Shown: positions 16,089 through 24,069 of the stretch, piece after piece
Numbering within the stretch: the stretch's first letter is position 1
How the letters are laid out: every line of letters starts with the position of its first letter
Assembly (NCBI GenBank): GCA_947498325.1
Contig: CANMKE010000041.1
Location: 1 to 36,143 of the forward strand
DNA from: an uncultured Persicobacter sp.
Lineage (GTDB): Bacteria; Bacteroidota; Bacteroidia; Cytophagales; Cyclobacteriaceae
Reading direction: 5' to 3'
Length of the DNA stretch: 36,143 nucleotides
The notes under the pieces: model-generated
Database searches by the model: none
What the model saw: only the letters and a program-made list of their open reading frames with translations
What the model was told of the DNA's origin: nothing
Translations under genes and position numbers: made by a program

Positions 16089-19037
16089 ATGAAAATAAAA
16101 TTCGAAAACAACCTCGACTATCAGAACGAGGCCATTGACAGCTTGTGCAATTTGTTCGACGGACAAAAACAATGCACCACCACCTTTACTGTGCCTACGG
16201 CCAAAAATCAGGACCTCTTTTCGGTCAATGAAGGGGTCGCCAACCGTCTGGAACTGGATCAGGACGAACTGTTGGAAAACCTGCGTTCGGTACAGCTCAA
16301 CAACGGGCTGAAGCAAAGCCAATCGTTGGCGAGCAAGGACTTTACCGTGGAGATGGAAACAGGTACGGGGAAAACATACGTCTATCTGAAATCCATTTTT
16401 GAGCTCAACCAAAAGTACGGGTTCAGCAAGTTCATCATTGTGGTGCCGTCTATTGCCATCAAGGAGGGAACGATCAAGTCGTTGGAGATCACCAAAGAGC
16501 ATTTCAAGGAGCAGTTTGACAATGTCCGCTATGATTTCTTTCACTACGATTCACAGAAACTGGAACAGGTGCGCTCTTTCGCCACCAACGACTATATCCA
16601 GATCATGGTGATCAATATCGGTGCTTTCAACAAATCTTTCAAGGACCCTTCCAAAGAAGACAAGGCCAATATCATTCATCGCCGTTCGGAGAAACTGTCG
16701 GGCAGAAAGCCAATCGAACTGATTGCGCAAACCAGCCCTATTTTGATCATCGACGAACCGCAGACCGTCGATACCACCGAAAAATCCGCCGAGGCCATTG
16801 CCTCTTTGAACCCTTTGTGTTCGTTCCGTTTTTCGGCCACGCACCGCGAGAAACACCACCCGATCTTTAAGTTGGATGCCATCGACGCCTACAACAAAAA
16901 CTTGGTCAAGGAGATTTCCGTGGCCTCTTTTGTGTCCGAAGATGATGCCAACCGCCCCTATATCCGATTGCTGAAGGTCGATAATAAAAAGTCGCCGATC
17001 ACGGCACAGGTGGAGATCGATGCCAACGTCAAGGGCGTAACCAAGCGCAAGAAAATCAGCGTCAAGCAGAATGTCGATTTAGCCGAAAAAGCCAAGCGTT
17101 CGATCTATTCGGGCTATATCATCAAGGATATTTATTGCGGAGAAGACCAGCAATACATCGACTTTACAGGCCGTGAGGACGTCGTGCATGTCGGTCAGGC
17201 GATCAATACCGTCGATGAGGATTTGATCAAACGCCAGCAGATCCAAAAGACCATTGAAGAGCATCTGGACAAGGAACTTTTACTGAACCCCAAAGCCATT
17301 AAAGTGCTGTCGCTTTTCTTTATCGACAAAGTAAGCAACTACCGTGGCTATGACGCCGAAGGCCATCCCGTGAAAGGAAAGTATGCCCTTTGGTTTGAGG
17401 AAATCTATCAGCAGGTGGCCAGTCGGGACAAATACCGCACCCTTTTCGGGGAGGTCAAAGACATTGATGTCATCGCTTCCGAGGCGCACAATGGTTATTT
17501 TGCCCAAGACAAAAAGGGAGGATTCAAAGACACCAAGGGAACCACCTCTGCGGATGAAGATGTCTATCAGCTGATCATGAAAGACAAGGAAAAGCTATTG
17601 AGCTTCGACTCCAAACTGCGCTTTATCTTCTCCCACTCCGCCCTGCGCGAGGGTTGGGATAACCCCAATGTGTTCCAGATCTGTACGCTGAACGAGACCA
17701 CTTCAGAGATCAAAAAACGTCAAGAAATCGGACGTGGATTGCGCCTGGCGGTGAACCAGTTCGGTGAGCGAGTGAAAGACCGTTCGGTCAATCAACTGAC
17801 CGTCATGGCAAATGTGTCCTACAAGGAATTTTCTGAAAAGCTCCAAAAAGAATTGGAAGAAGATTTGGGGATCAAGTTTGGCGTTATTGAAATCCATAGC
17901 TTTGCTGGCATCAAAATGCCCGACCCGAACAACACCCGTGAGTACAAACCGATCGGTGAGGAACAATCCAATGTAATTCGTGAGGCCTTCATGGCCGAAG
18001 GTTATATTGACAAAAAAGGAAAGGTTACCGACACCCTGCGCATCGCTTTGCGCGACAATAAACTGGTCGTTCCAGCGGAATTCGCCCCAATCAAACCGCA
18101 GATCGAGCAGGTAACCAAAAAGATCACAGGCTCTTTGAACATCAAAAATGTCAAAGACAAAAAGACCGTGCAGGTGCGTAAGGAAGTGCTTTTGAGCGAA
18201 GAGTTCAAAGCCCTTTGGGACAAGATCAAGTACAAGACCAAGTATCGGTTGTCGTTTAATACGGCCACACTGATCGACCATTGCGCCAAAGCCTTGAAGG
18301 AAAACATGTATGTAGGCAATGCCAAGGTCGATGTGATTACCAACAAAATGGGGATCAATAAATCAGGGGTAGAAAGTGTTTCGGAAAAGACCCGAACTAT
18401 GGAAGTACAGACCAATACCGCCCTACCTGATATTCTGACTTATATCCAGAATGAAACCCAGCTGACCCGCCGAACCCTGGCAAAGATCCTGACACAGTCA
18501 GATACTTTAGAACACTTTAAGCGCAATCCGCAGAAGTACATCGACGAGGCTATTCGCATGATCAAAGATCAGATGGCACACTTGCTGATAGATGGCGTTG
18601 AATACGAAAAATTAGGTGAAACAGAATTCTACGGACAACGACTATTCGAAGACCACGAACTGATCGGCTATCTGGACAGTAACTTGACCGCAAGTAGCAA
18701 ATCGCCTTACGATCATGTCCTTTATGACTCGGGCACCGAAAGGGATTTTGTTACACAAATGGAGAAACAAGAAAACGTGAAGCTATATGCCAAGCTACCC
18801 TCTTGGTTCAAGATCGATACGCCAGTGGGTACCTACAATCCCGATTGGGCGATTGTCTGGGAAAAAGATGGCGACCAAAAGCTATTCTTTGTGGTCGAAA
18901 CCAAAGGTGGAATCAGCGAATTGGGCTTGCGCCCCACTGAAAAAGCCAAGATTGATTGTGGTAAGAAGCATTTTAAAGCATTGGGCACGGGTGCCGAATT
19001 GCAGGTGGTGTCGAGTTTGTCGGAGTTGAGGAAGTAA
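16089..19037 (+). CDS. Type III restriction enzyme Res subunit
   Basis: 982 residues. SF2 motor: METGTGKT (89-96), DEPQ box (222-225, the DExx variant usual in Type III Res), FSATHR, then REGWDNPNVFQ and RQEIGRGLRLAV in the second RecA domain. The C-terminal endonuclease domain has the PD...ExK pair: NPDWAIVW (D about 919) and VVETKG (E937, K939). All residues for ATP-driven long-range cleavage are present. A good GGGAGG ribosome-binding sequence 9 bp before the ATG confirms the start. The gene directly follows Mod and is probably co-transcribed with it. Confidence 0.92.
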   Translation: MKIKFENNLDYQNEAIDSLCNLFDGQKQCTTTFTVPTAKNQDLFSVNEGVANRLELDQDELLENLRSVQLNNGLKQSQSLASKDFTVEMETGTGKTYVYLKSIFELNQKYGFSKFIIVVPSIAIKEGTIKSLEITKEHFKEQFDNVRYDFFHYDSQKLEQVRSFATNDYIQIMVINIGAFNKSFKDPSKEDKANIIHRRSEKLSGRKPIELIAQTSPILIIDEPQTVDTTEKSAEAIASLNPLCSFRFSATHREKHHPIFKLDAIDAYNKNLVKEISVASFVSEDDANRPYIRLLKVDNKKSPITAQVEIDANVKGVTKRKKISVKQNVDLAEKAKRSIYSGYIIKDIYCGEDQQYIDFTGREDVVHVGQAINTVDEDLIKRQQIQKTIEEHLDKELLLNPKAIKVLSLFFIDKVSNYRGYDAEGHPVKGKYALWFEEIYQQVASRDKYRTLFGEVKDIDVIASEAHNGYFAQDKKGGFKDTKGTTSADEDVYQLIMKDKEKLLSFDSKLRFIFSHSALREGWDNPNVFQICTLNETTSEIKKRQEIGRGLRLAVNQFGERVKDRSVNQLTVMANVSYKEFSEKLQKELEEDLGIKFGVIEIHSFAGIKMPDPNNTREYKPIGEEQSNVIREAFMAEGYIDKKGKVTDTLRIALRDNKLVVPAEFAPIKPQIEQVTKKITGSLNIKNVKDKKTVQVRKEVLLSEEFKALWDKIKYKTKYRLSFNTATLIDHCAKALKENMYVGNAKVDVITNKMGINKSGVESVSEKTRTMEVQTNTALPDILTYIQNETQLTRRTLAKILTQSDTLEHFKRNPQKYIDEAIRMIKDQMAHLLIDGVEYEKLGETEFYGQRLFEDHELIGYLDSNLTASSKSPYDHVLYDSGTERDFVTQMEKQENVKLYAKLPSWFKIDTPVGTYNPDWAIVWEKDGDQKLFFVVETKGGISELGLRPTEKAKIDCGKKHFKALGTGAELQVVSSLSELRK

Positions 19038-19066
19038 TTTTTTTAAATTGTAAAAATAGTAGAAGT

Positions 19067-19351
19067 ATGAAATGGAGAGTATTAGATGTAGTGTTGTTTG
19101 TTGTTCCAGCGATGGTGATAAGTTATCATATTGCAGATATGTTTTTACTGCATCATGCTGAAGAAGCAATTGCATTTTTTGGCGTCGGCCCCCTATGTTT
19201 AGGATTACTAATTCGTAACTGGAGAAAAACCAATTATGGCTATGAGGCTAATGACAAGAAGAAAAATGAAAAAACAATAGAAGAGCCTCGTTCTGAGGAT
19301 TTAAGCCAAGCTGAAAAAGCCAAATTGTATGACGAAACTATTGGAGGGTAA
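19067..19351 (+). CDS. Small two-TM membrane protein
   Basis: 94 residues. Two hydrophobic segments (about residues 5-27 and 36-50) are followed by a charged cytoplasmic-type tail with KKKNEKTIEEPRSEDLSQ. No family recognised. It lies 29 bp after Res and directly before the operon terminator, so it is probably transcribed with the defence genes. Whether it takes part in defence is unknown. Confidence 0.55.
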   Translation: MKWRVLDVVLFVVPAMVISYHIADMFLLHHAEEAIAFFGVGPLCLGLLIRNWRKTNYGYEANDKKKNEKTIEEPRSEDLSQAEKAKLYDETIGG

Positions 19352-19406
19352 TTATTTACCTTGGTCGTAGGTTTTGATCTACAACTCAAAAAAATAAACT
19401 TGGTAT

Positions 19407-19437
19407 AGCTCTGACTGAATATCAGGGCTATTTTTTT
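19407..19437 (+). terminator. Intrinsic terminator of the defence operon
   Basis: Stem AGCTCTGA (19407-19414) / TCAGGGCT (19422-19429), one mispair, 7-base loop, then A and seven T. It is placed 55 bp after the last small gene. Confidence 0.8.
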
Positions 19438-19452
19438 ACCCAATCCTGTAAA

Positions 19453-19470
19453 GGCGTAATTCATTACGTC
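19453..19470. repeat. Near-palindrome between operon and HNH gene
   Basis: GGCGTAAT-TC-ATTACGTC. The surrounding 185 bp (19438-19622) hold nothing else I can support. It could be a regulator site or a repeat remnant. Confidence 0.35.
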
Positions 19471-19622
19471 TAACCTATCGCGAAAAACCTTTGATCCAAG
19501 CGGACCAAATATCCTCTGCGAATAATTTCAAAATCAAATCAAATTAACGATTTTTGCTGTAAATAACAGACGCTCAAAACCCCACCTATATTGAAAAGGG
19601 AGGGTGCGACAGGGGACCAATT

Positions 19623-20675
19623 ATGACTCGAAGTTACATACAGCAGACATTTTCAAATACGACCAATAGCTATAAGTTCTATTGGTTCCTGTCTATATTG
19701 GACTTCATGAAAATGAATGACCGTGAGGTGGTAACTTATACAGATATCTGTATTGACATGTTGAGTCGGTTATGGTATCCTGTTATTTATTTCAAGATCA
19801 ACTTTGGTAAGCAGGATCAATTTGCCCGTCTGATCCTCGGGATCAAGGAGCATTACCAATTGAATGATAACATTTACCCAAGTGACCTGATTGAATTTCT
19901 GAGGGAGCACCACGATGATCGGATCATACAAGATGCGGTTAAAGTTATCTTTCGGTTTGTCCCTTATCGCTTCCTGCGCCCGTGGTTTCCTGAGTTGTCA
20001 GGTGTGAAGGATGGTCTTATCAATGGTATGATTTCAATAAATCAACACACGAAAGCTGTTCCCTATATCATTGATCAGGCGCAACAGCAAATCATACTGC
20101 GTAAGGATCCGTGGATCATGGAGAATATGGCCTACGTCGAAGCCTTCACGCTCAATAAATTGTACCAATATCTATCGAAGCGGAATCCGAACGTTCCTGG
20201 GGTGATCAACAAACTGATCAAGCCGGAGCATCGGCGGTTGGGTACGCAAACGAAGTATTGGAAAGGGTTTATTGATGCTCATCCGCACACCAAGAGTGTG
20301 TTTGAGCAGACCGACCTGCAGGCATTACCAGACCTTAGCATCGATCATTTCGTCCCGTGGAGTTTCACTACCCATGATCAGCTGTGGAACCTGCACCCTG
20401 TCAGCAGGAGGGTCAATAGCTCGAAGGGGAACCGCTTGCCTACAAATGATTATCTGATGCCTTTCATTGACTTGCAATATGATTTCATGCAACACCTTTT
20501 AGAGCAATCCTCAGCAAAGAAGATGTTGGAGGATTATTATCATGCTTTTGATGTGAGCCGTGAAGAACTGATGATGATGGAGCACGATGGCTTCCAACGG
20601 ATGCTGAAAAAACAGATTAACCCCATGTTGGAGGTCGCCAGCAATATGGGCTTTGGCAGTGGGTGGGAGATCTGA
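19623..20675 (+). CDS. HNH endonuclease-domain protein
   Basis: 350 residues. The N-terminal 200 residues are helical and of unknown fold. The C-terminal HNH motif is complete: IDHFVPW (D241, H242), HDQLWNL (H251, N256) and VNSSKGN (N265, K268, N270). HNH proteins of this size occur as stand-alone restriction factors and as effectors next to restriction systems. The gene is separated from the Type III operon by a terminator and has its own upstream region, so it is a neighbouring rather than integral defence gene. Start at the ATG at 19623, with a purine-rich GGGAGGG about 20 bp upstream. Confidence 0.75.
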   Translation: MTRSYIQQTFSNTTNSYKFYWFLSILDFMKMNDREVVTYTDICIDMLSRLWYPVIYFKINFGKQDQFARLILGIKEHYQLNDNIYPSDLIEFLREHHDDRIIQDAVKVIFRFVPYRFLRPWFPELSGVKDGLINGMISINQHTKAVPYIIDQAQQQIILRKDPWIMENMAYVEAFTLNKLYQYLSKRNPNVPGVINKLIKPEHRRLGTQTKYWKGFIDAHPHTKSVFEQTDLQALPDLSIDHFVPWSFTTHDQLWNLHPVSRRVNSSKGNRLPTNDYLMPFIDLQYDFMQHLLEQSSAKKMLEDYYHAFDVSREELMMMEHDGFQRMLKKQINPMLEVASNMGFGSGWEI

Positions 20676-20737
20676 ATGGTGTAGCTCACAGCTAATCCTT
20701 CTACAGGTGGTTCCTGAATTTATTGAAGAGCTCAGGA

Positions 20738-20890
20738 ATCAAGCAATGGGCTAACAGCAGTCAAACCCATTGAAATGGGTTAGGCTGGTGGTTCAATGGA
20801 AATGGTAGGTTTGATTGGATGCACCGTTTCAATGGAACCACAGGGCGGTACGGACGTTGCATGCAACGTCCCTACGGCGGGTTTGACTTT
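20738..20890. repeat. Composite palindromic repeat, copy A
   Basis: It contains the blocks AAGCAATGGGCTAAC, then AACCCATTGAAATGGGTT (hairpin), a TTTCAATGG block and the 20-bp perfect palindrome GGACGTTGCATGCAACGTCC (20852-20871). The same blocks recur in the same order at five other places in the window. Confidence 0.85.
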
Positions 20891-20932
20891 ATCTGGTCGT
20901 AGCATCCCGCTACGATCCCCCAAAAAAGTATA

Positions 20933-20954
20933 GGTCAAGCACGCAGGCTTGACC
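20933..20954. repeat. Second inverted-repeat family, copy 1
   Basis: GGTCAAGC-ACGCAG-GCTTGACC. Related copies are at 23519-23540, 27956-27977 and 34337-34358. Three of the four lie within about 80 bp of the GACGTTGCATGCAACGTC palindrome. Confidence 0.75.
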
Positions 20955-21010
20955 CTACGCCCCCAACGAAACAGTCATATCAATCAAAAAAACCGCGCAC
21001 AGCGCCCGAT

Positions 21011-21207
21011 TTTTACTATTTTCTTATTTTACTATTTTAGGGCCGTGGAACGCCAGTGGGCATCAAGGAGTTGTGGCGTGAAACGGTACAGATTGTTTCC
21101 TAAAAGGGTACGGATTGTTTCTTTAAAGGTAGCAGATTGTTTCCTTTAGGGGTACAGATTGTTTCTTTTGGGAAATGAAAGGTTACAGTAACTTGATTTG
21201 CTGTAAC
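21011..21207. repeat. Second replication origin: AT-rich unwinding region, four iterons and operator
   Basis: Two direct copies of TTTTACTATTTT (21011-21022, 21027-21038) form an AT-rich unwinding-type region. Four iterons with core GGTACAGATTGTTTCC begin at 21085, 21107, 21128 and 21151, a period of about 22 bp (the third has one extra base). An inverted repeat GTTACAG...CTGTAAC (21182-21188, 21201-21207) then lies just before the Rep start and may be the autoregulatory operator. A -7 box TACCTTTG is at 21215-21222. The iterons are unrelated to those at 711-812. Confidence 0.85.
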
Positions 21208-21225
21208 ATTTGGCTACCTTTGGGC

Positions 21226-22164
21226 ATGGATTTGCAGAAGAAGGATGCCTATCAGGCGCATATTATCACCTACGGAGGCAGAAATTGGGAGGTGTTGGAT
21301 AGTAAAATTGTGGCGATTATCAGTTTGAACTTCAAAAAAGGAAACAATCTGTACCTTTTCAAGAAGAGTGAACTGGAGGAGGCTTTGGGGAAAAAGATAA
21401 CGACCAAGCAGATAATGGAATCGGCTGAACGTCTGACCAAGGCGATCAAGATTAAGGAAGATGATGAAAGCTGGGTGTTTAAAAATATCTTCGAGGAATT
21501 CGCTTACAAGCGGGGGCAAGTGTCCATTAAGCTGACTGATTTTGGCGAGGATGCATTCATTGACCTGAAGCAGTTCACGGCTTATGATCTGGATGCGCTG
21601 ATCCAATTCAAATCCAAATTTACCCCTTTCCTTTTTCAGGTAGTGCAGAGCTGGAAAAAACGTGGGCAAACCCCAAAAATAGATTTGGAGGAACTTCGGG
21701 TTTGGATGAATGCCGAGGGGAAGCGTTACGATAAGTTCGCTGTTTTCAGACGGGTGATTGATGAGAGCATGGCCGAAATCAACGAGGGCATCAACCTCAA
21801 CGCAACCTACACCCTCTTCAAAACGGGCAGAAAATTCACCGACATTCAATTTCAGTTCAACAAATACCAACAGCAAGAAAACTCCGCCGAGCTACAAACG
21901 GCCCTCGACCAACAGGCCGATAATCCGCATGCTTATGCGCAAAGTCTTAAAAGCAAACAAAAGACTGAGACGGTTTATACCTCACCCCAAACGGAAAACC
22001 GTAAGCCTTCTCAGGCCGATTTCACCAATAACCAGCTCCGCCATATGGAGATCCTAAAGCCCTTGATGGACGAAGGACAATCTTTTGAAGCGGTGCAAGC
22101 GGTGGCGAGAGAACGGTATAAGTTTAATTTTACCGAAGAGATGTGGGGGTATTTGGTGGGGTGA
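21226..22164 (+). CDS. Rep_3-like plasmid replication initiator protein
   Basis: 312 residues from the ATG at 21226 (MDLQKKDAYQAHIITYG). An in-frame ATG at 21175 would lie inside the iteron/operator region and adds an unlikely leader. The first 220 residues show two winged-helix-like units (LVF-type helices around NLYLFKKSELEEALG and YDLDALIQFKSKFTPFLFQV, the latter typical of RepB/Rep_3 initiators). The last 90 residues are a low-complexity linker plus a short C-terminal domain. Four iterons and an AT-rich repeat lie directly upstream. An inverted copy of the iteron core is embedded at 21340-21355 within the coding sequence, possibly for self-control. The promoter-like TACCTTTG 3 bp before the start would make a nearly leaderless mRNA. 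Confidence 0.85.
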   Translation: MDLQKKDAYQAHIITYGGRNWEVLDSKIVAIISLNFKKGNNLYLFKKSELEEALGKKITTKQIMESAERLTKAIKIKEDDESWVFKNIFEEFAYKRGQVSIKLTDFGEDAFIDLKQFTAYDLDALIQFKSKFTPFLFQVVQSWKKRGQTPKIDLEELRVWMNAEGKRYDKFAVFRRVIDESMAEINEGINLNATYTLFKTGRKFTDIQFQFNKYQQQENSAELQTALDQQADNPHAYAQSLKSKQKTETVYTSPQTENRKPSQADFTNNQLRHMEILKPLMDEGQSFEAVQAVARERYKFNFTEEMWGYLVG

Positions 22165-22170
22165 TTGATT

Positions 22171-22380
22171 GTGTACCCCACAGCTGAAGCAATGGGCTAA
22201 CAGCAGTCAAACCCATTGAAATGGGTTGGTTCCTCCTTTCATTTGAATATCGGACCATAATTGAGCGCACCGTTTCAATGGATTCACAGGGCGGTACGGA
22301 CGTTGCATGCAACGTCCCTACGGCGGGTTTAACGCTGGTAGGCCATGGTTTCAACCGTGGTTTACAAAATTTGTACCCCA
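22171..22380. repeat. Composite palindromic repeat, copy B (full length)
   Basis: A 210-bp unit opening and closing with TGTACCCCA. It contains CAGCTGAAGCAATGGGCTAA, the AACCCATT/AATGGGTT hairpin, the 20-bp palindrome (22298-22317) and a CCATGGTTTCAACCGTGG hairpin. It fills the gap between the convergent Rep and AbiF genes. Confidence 0.85.
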
Positions 22381-22387
22381 CTTGCTA

Positions 22388-23320
22388 TCATTCCCCAGCC
22401 CACAAAGGATCCTTTAGCCATGGATGCAATCTCCCCTGCTGATCGGTTGGAATCCCCATCAACTTGATATAGCCTTTGGGGCATTTGTTGGCGTTCATCA
22501 AAGCATTCAATTTCTCCTTAAAGCTCGAAGAGGGATTGATGGTGTTGAGCAGAAACTGAATGATACACAAACTATAAAACGTCCGGTTGGTCTTGCTTTG
22601 AAACGCCGGATTGATCCACCTCTTTTTCGTCTTTTTCAACCAAATAGGCTCAATGGCAATCTCCCTATTCCACAACCTGCCGTGGTGCCCACAGATATTC
22701 CGAATGTAAGTCAAGGAGTGAAGCCAGGAAGCAAATACGGTATGATGGACGCCAAATTGATCGGCGATCAGTCTTTTGTCATCATTGTCTTTAAGGTGCT
22801 TGAATAGTCGAGAGATTTGACCGAAGGTCAGTAACTCGATCGTCATCCAGGCCGGCGGAAGATCAGGCTGTTGATAGCGGTCAAAATAATGTTTGATGAA
22901 CGTCTCAGGGTTTTTCTGGTGCTTCGCATGTACCACCAATGATTTCAACTCTTCACAAACATCCACCCGACTGGTTTTCTTGAACAGCTGCGCATTCGTG
23001 TACCAATGCGATCCATATTTATGCGAAAGTTGATAGATCAATTGTGTTTTTATCCCTACCTCAATGCGCTCAATCGCATCAAAAACCAACAACCTCAACT
23101 CCCGGTCAAAAACATATAGGTCCAAGATATTTTGGAAAGTCGTTCCCCTATTGAACTGGTCTTTTTGCTGCTGAAAAACAAGCGCATAAGCACTCAATCG
23201 ATAGTAACTGATTTGCTTTAGATAGTCTGCACAACGATCCGGATCCTGAATCATCAAGCCTCGTTGCTGGAGCAAATCGACCTGTTGCGAAAAAGTTAAG
23301 GGTGGTTTATTATAGTCCAT
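22388..23320 (-). CDS. AbiF/AbiD-type abortive infection protein (Abi_2)
   Basis: 310 residues matching the Abi_2 family (PF07751): N-terminal PPLTFSQQVDLLQQRGLMI, YYRLSAYALVF, YVFDRELRLLVFDAIERIEV, and the HEPN RNase motif RNxxxH at 207-212 (RNICGH), then GRLWNR. HEPN proteins of this kind are RNases triggered by phage infection. The start codon at 23320 follows only 4-5 bp after the T-run of a hairpin in its own leader. Known abiF genes often carry a conserved small RNA in this position. No protein partner is adjacent on this strand. Confidence 0.85.
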   Translation of the reverse strand: MDYNKPPLTFSQQVDLLQQRGLMIQDPDRCADYLKQISYYRLSAYALVFQQQKDQFNRGTTFQNILDLYVFDRELRLLVFDAIERIEVGIKTQLIYQLSHKYGSHWYTNAQLFKKTSRVDVCEELKSLVVHAKHQKNPETFIKHYFDRYQQPDLPPAWMTIELLTFGQISRLFKHLKDNDDKRLIADQFGVHHTVFASWLHSLTYIRNICGHHGRLWNREIAIEPIWLKKTKKRWINPAFQSKTNRTFYSLCIIQFLLNTINPSSSFKEKLNALMNANKCPKGYIKLMGIPTDQQGRLHPWLKDPLWAGE

Positions 23321-23324
23321 AAAA

Positions 23325-23412
23325 CAAAAAACCTCCCAAGTGTGCTACTCCTAAAAGTAAGCCTGGGAGGTGTATTATCTTCAAATCTGTAAAAGATTGT
23401 TATTTCCTGATT
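23325..23412 (-). ncRNA. Structured leader RNA of the AbiF gene (abiF-RNA candidate)
   Basis: On the minus strand, downstream of a -7 box TATATTTG (23419-23426), the transcript would hold a small hairpin AATCT-TTTAC-AGATT. A long stem CCTCCCA...TGGGAGG (23364-23370 with 23332-23338) follows, with an inner GCT/ACT-AGT/AGC helix and then a U-rich run ending just before the AbiF ATG. This is a transcript with its own intrinsic terminator in front of the toxin gene, the layout of the abiF RNA motif and of RNA-regulated toxins. The exact 5' end is inferred. Confidence 0.6.
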
Positions 23413-23418
23413 GGACTG

Positions 23419-23426
23419 CAAATATA
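23419..23426 (-). promoter_or_regulatory. -7 promoter box of AbiF leader RNA
   Basis: TATATTTG on the minus strand matches TAnnTTTG. The -33 element is not clear. Confidence 0.4.
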
Positions 23427-23518
23427 AAGAATGTGCCGTTAATAATCATCTTTTTGCCTAATAATAAAGACGGAAATTGTGGTGATGGTGTTGTTGTCCC
23501 TTGATCCATGTACCCATA

Positions 23519-23540
23519 GGTCAAGCACACCGGCTTGATA
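23519..23540. repeat. Second inverted-repeat family, copy 2
   Basis: GGTCAAGC-ACACCG-GCTTGATA, same family as 20933-20954, slightly degenerate at the 3' arm. Confidence 0.65.
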
Positions 23541-23600
23541 CTACATTAGCCAATAAAATGGATTAGATCGGTCGCTCATTGGAACAATCCTCCTCCCTAA

Positions 23601-23677
23601 AAAGCACCCCTAAAGCGCTATCCAAGCAAGCCCAAAGCACCCTCAAAGTACCACAAAAGCACTATAAAAGCGCCCTA
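23601..23677. repeat. Tandem array of seven 11-bp units
   Basis: AAAGC-type pentamers (AAAGC, CAAGC or AAAGT) start at exactly 23601, 23612, 23623, 23634, 23645, 23656 and 23667. Consensus AAAGCACYCTA. Less regular units continue at 23709, 23720 and about 23730. The period is close to one DNA turn, so the A-tracts are helically phased. It lies upstream of the DUF4248 gene. Confidence 0.75.
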
Positions 23678-23815
23678 TTAGCTTGGAATAGTTATAAAAA
23701 GCAGTGTCAAAGCTCTTGCAAAGTACAAAAAAGCCGGCTCAGAGGGTGCTTATTGCCCGCTATTGCACGTATAATAAGCAGACCGCCTCCTTGTTTCACA
23801 CAAACCCTACGCTTT

Positions 23816-24043
23816 ATGAGCCCAAAGCGCAACACCATGTACAAGCAGGAAGTCGCCAAGATCATTTTCACCCACGCCTCCTCCGAAGCCTCGCCCATGC
23901 AAACCCTTCGACGGGAAATTAGAAGTTGTCCGGAGCTGCAACAAAAATTAAAAAGCCTGACCAATAAGGACAAGCTTCATTATTATAATGCGCAACAGGT
24001 GCAGTTGTTGTTTGAGCATTTTGGGGTGGGGATTGATGGTTAA
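23816..24043 (+). CDS. DUF4248-like small protein
   Basis: 75 residues from the ATG at 23816 (alternative ATG at 23837, MYKQEVAK). The pattern K-E-(L/V)A-x-(I/L)(Y/I)F...A...LRREI..CPELQ..L......HYYNAQQVQLLFEHFG fits DUF4248, a Bacteroidota-only small domain. Its function is unknown, perhaps DNA-associated. The frame stays open upstream through the 11-bp array, but that stretch encodes low-complexity residues and is unlikely to be protein. A 158-bp near-identical copy of its 3' part is found at 24809-24966. Confidence 0.6.
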   Translation: MSPKRNTMYKQEVAKIIFTHASSEASPMQTLRREIRSCPELQQKLKSLTNKDKLHYYNAQQVQLLFEHFGVGIDG

Positions 24044-24069
24044 TTTTCCACGCACCGTATGGAAAATGT

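Noticed and set aside
17703-18281. 192-codon minus-strand frame in Res
   Set aside because: Antisense shadow of the Res coding frame.
20949-21149. 66-codon + strand frame before the Rep gene
   Set aside because: It crosses the AT-rich repeats and iterons; its C-terminal residues are translated iterons.
22424-22807. 127-codon + strand frame
   Set aside because: Antisense of the AbiF gene, which has clear family motifs.
23601-23677. CRISPR array
   Set aside because: Units are 11 bp with no spacers and no cas genes nearby; the scattered palindromes are also not regularly spaced.
23579-23815. N-terminal extension of the DUF4248 frame
   Set aside because: It is the 11-bp array and low-complexity sequence; the domain starts at 23816 or 23837.
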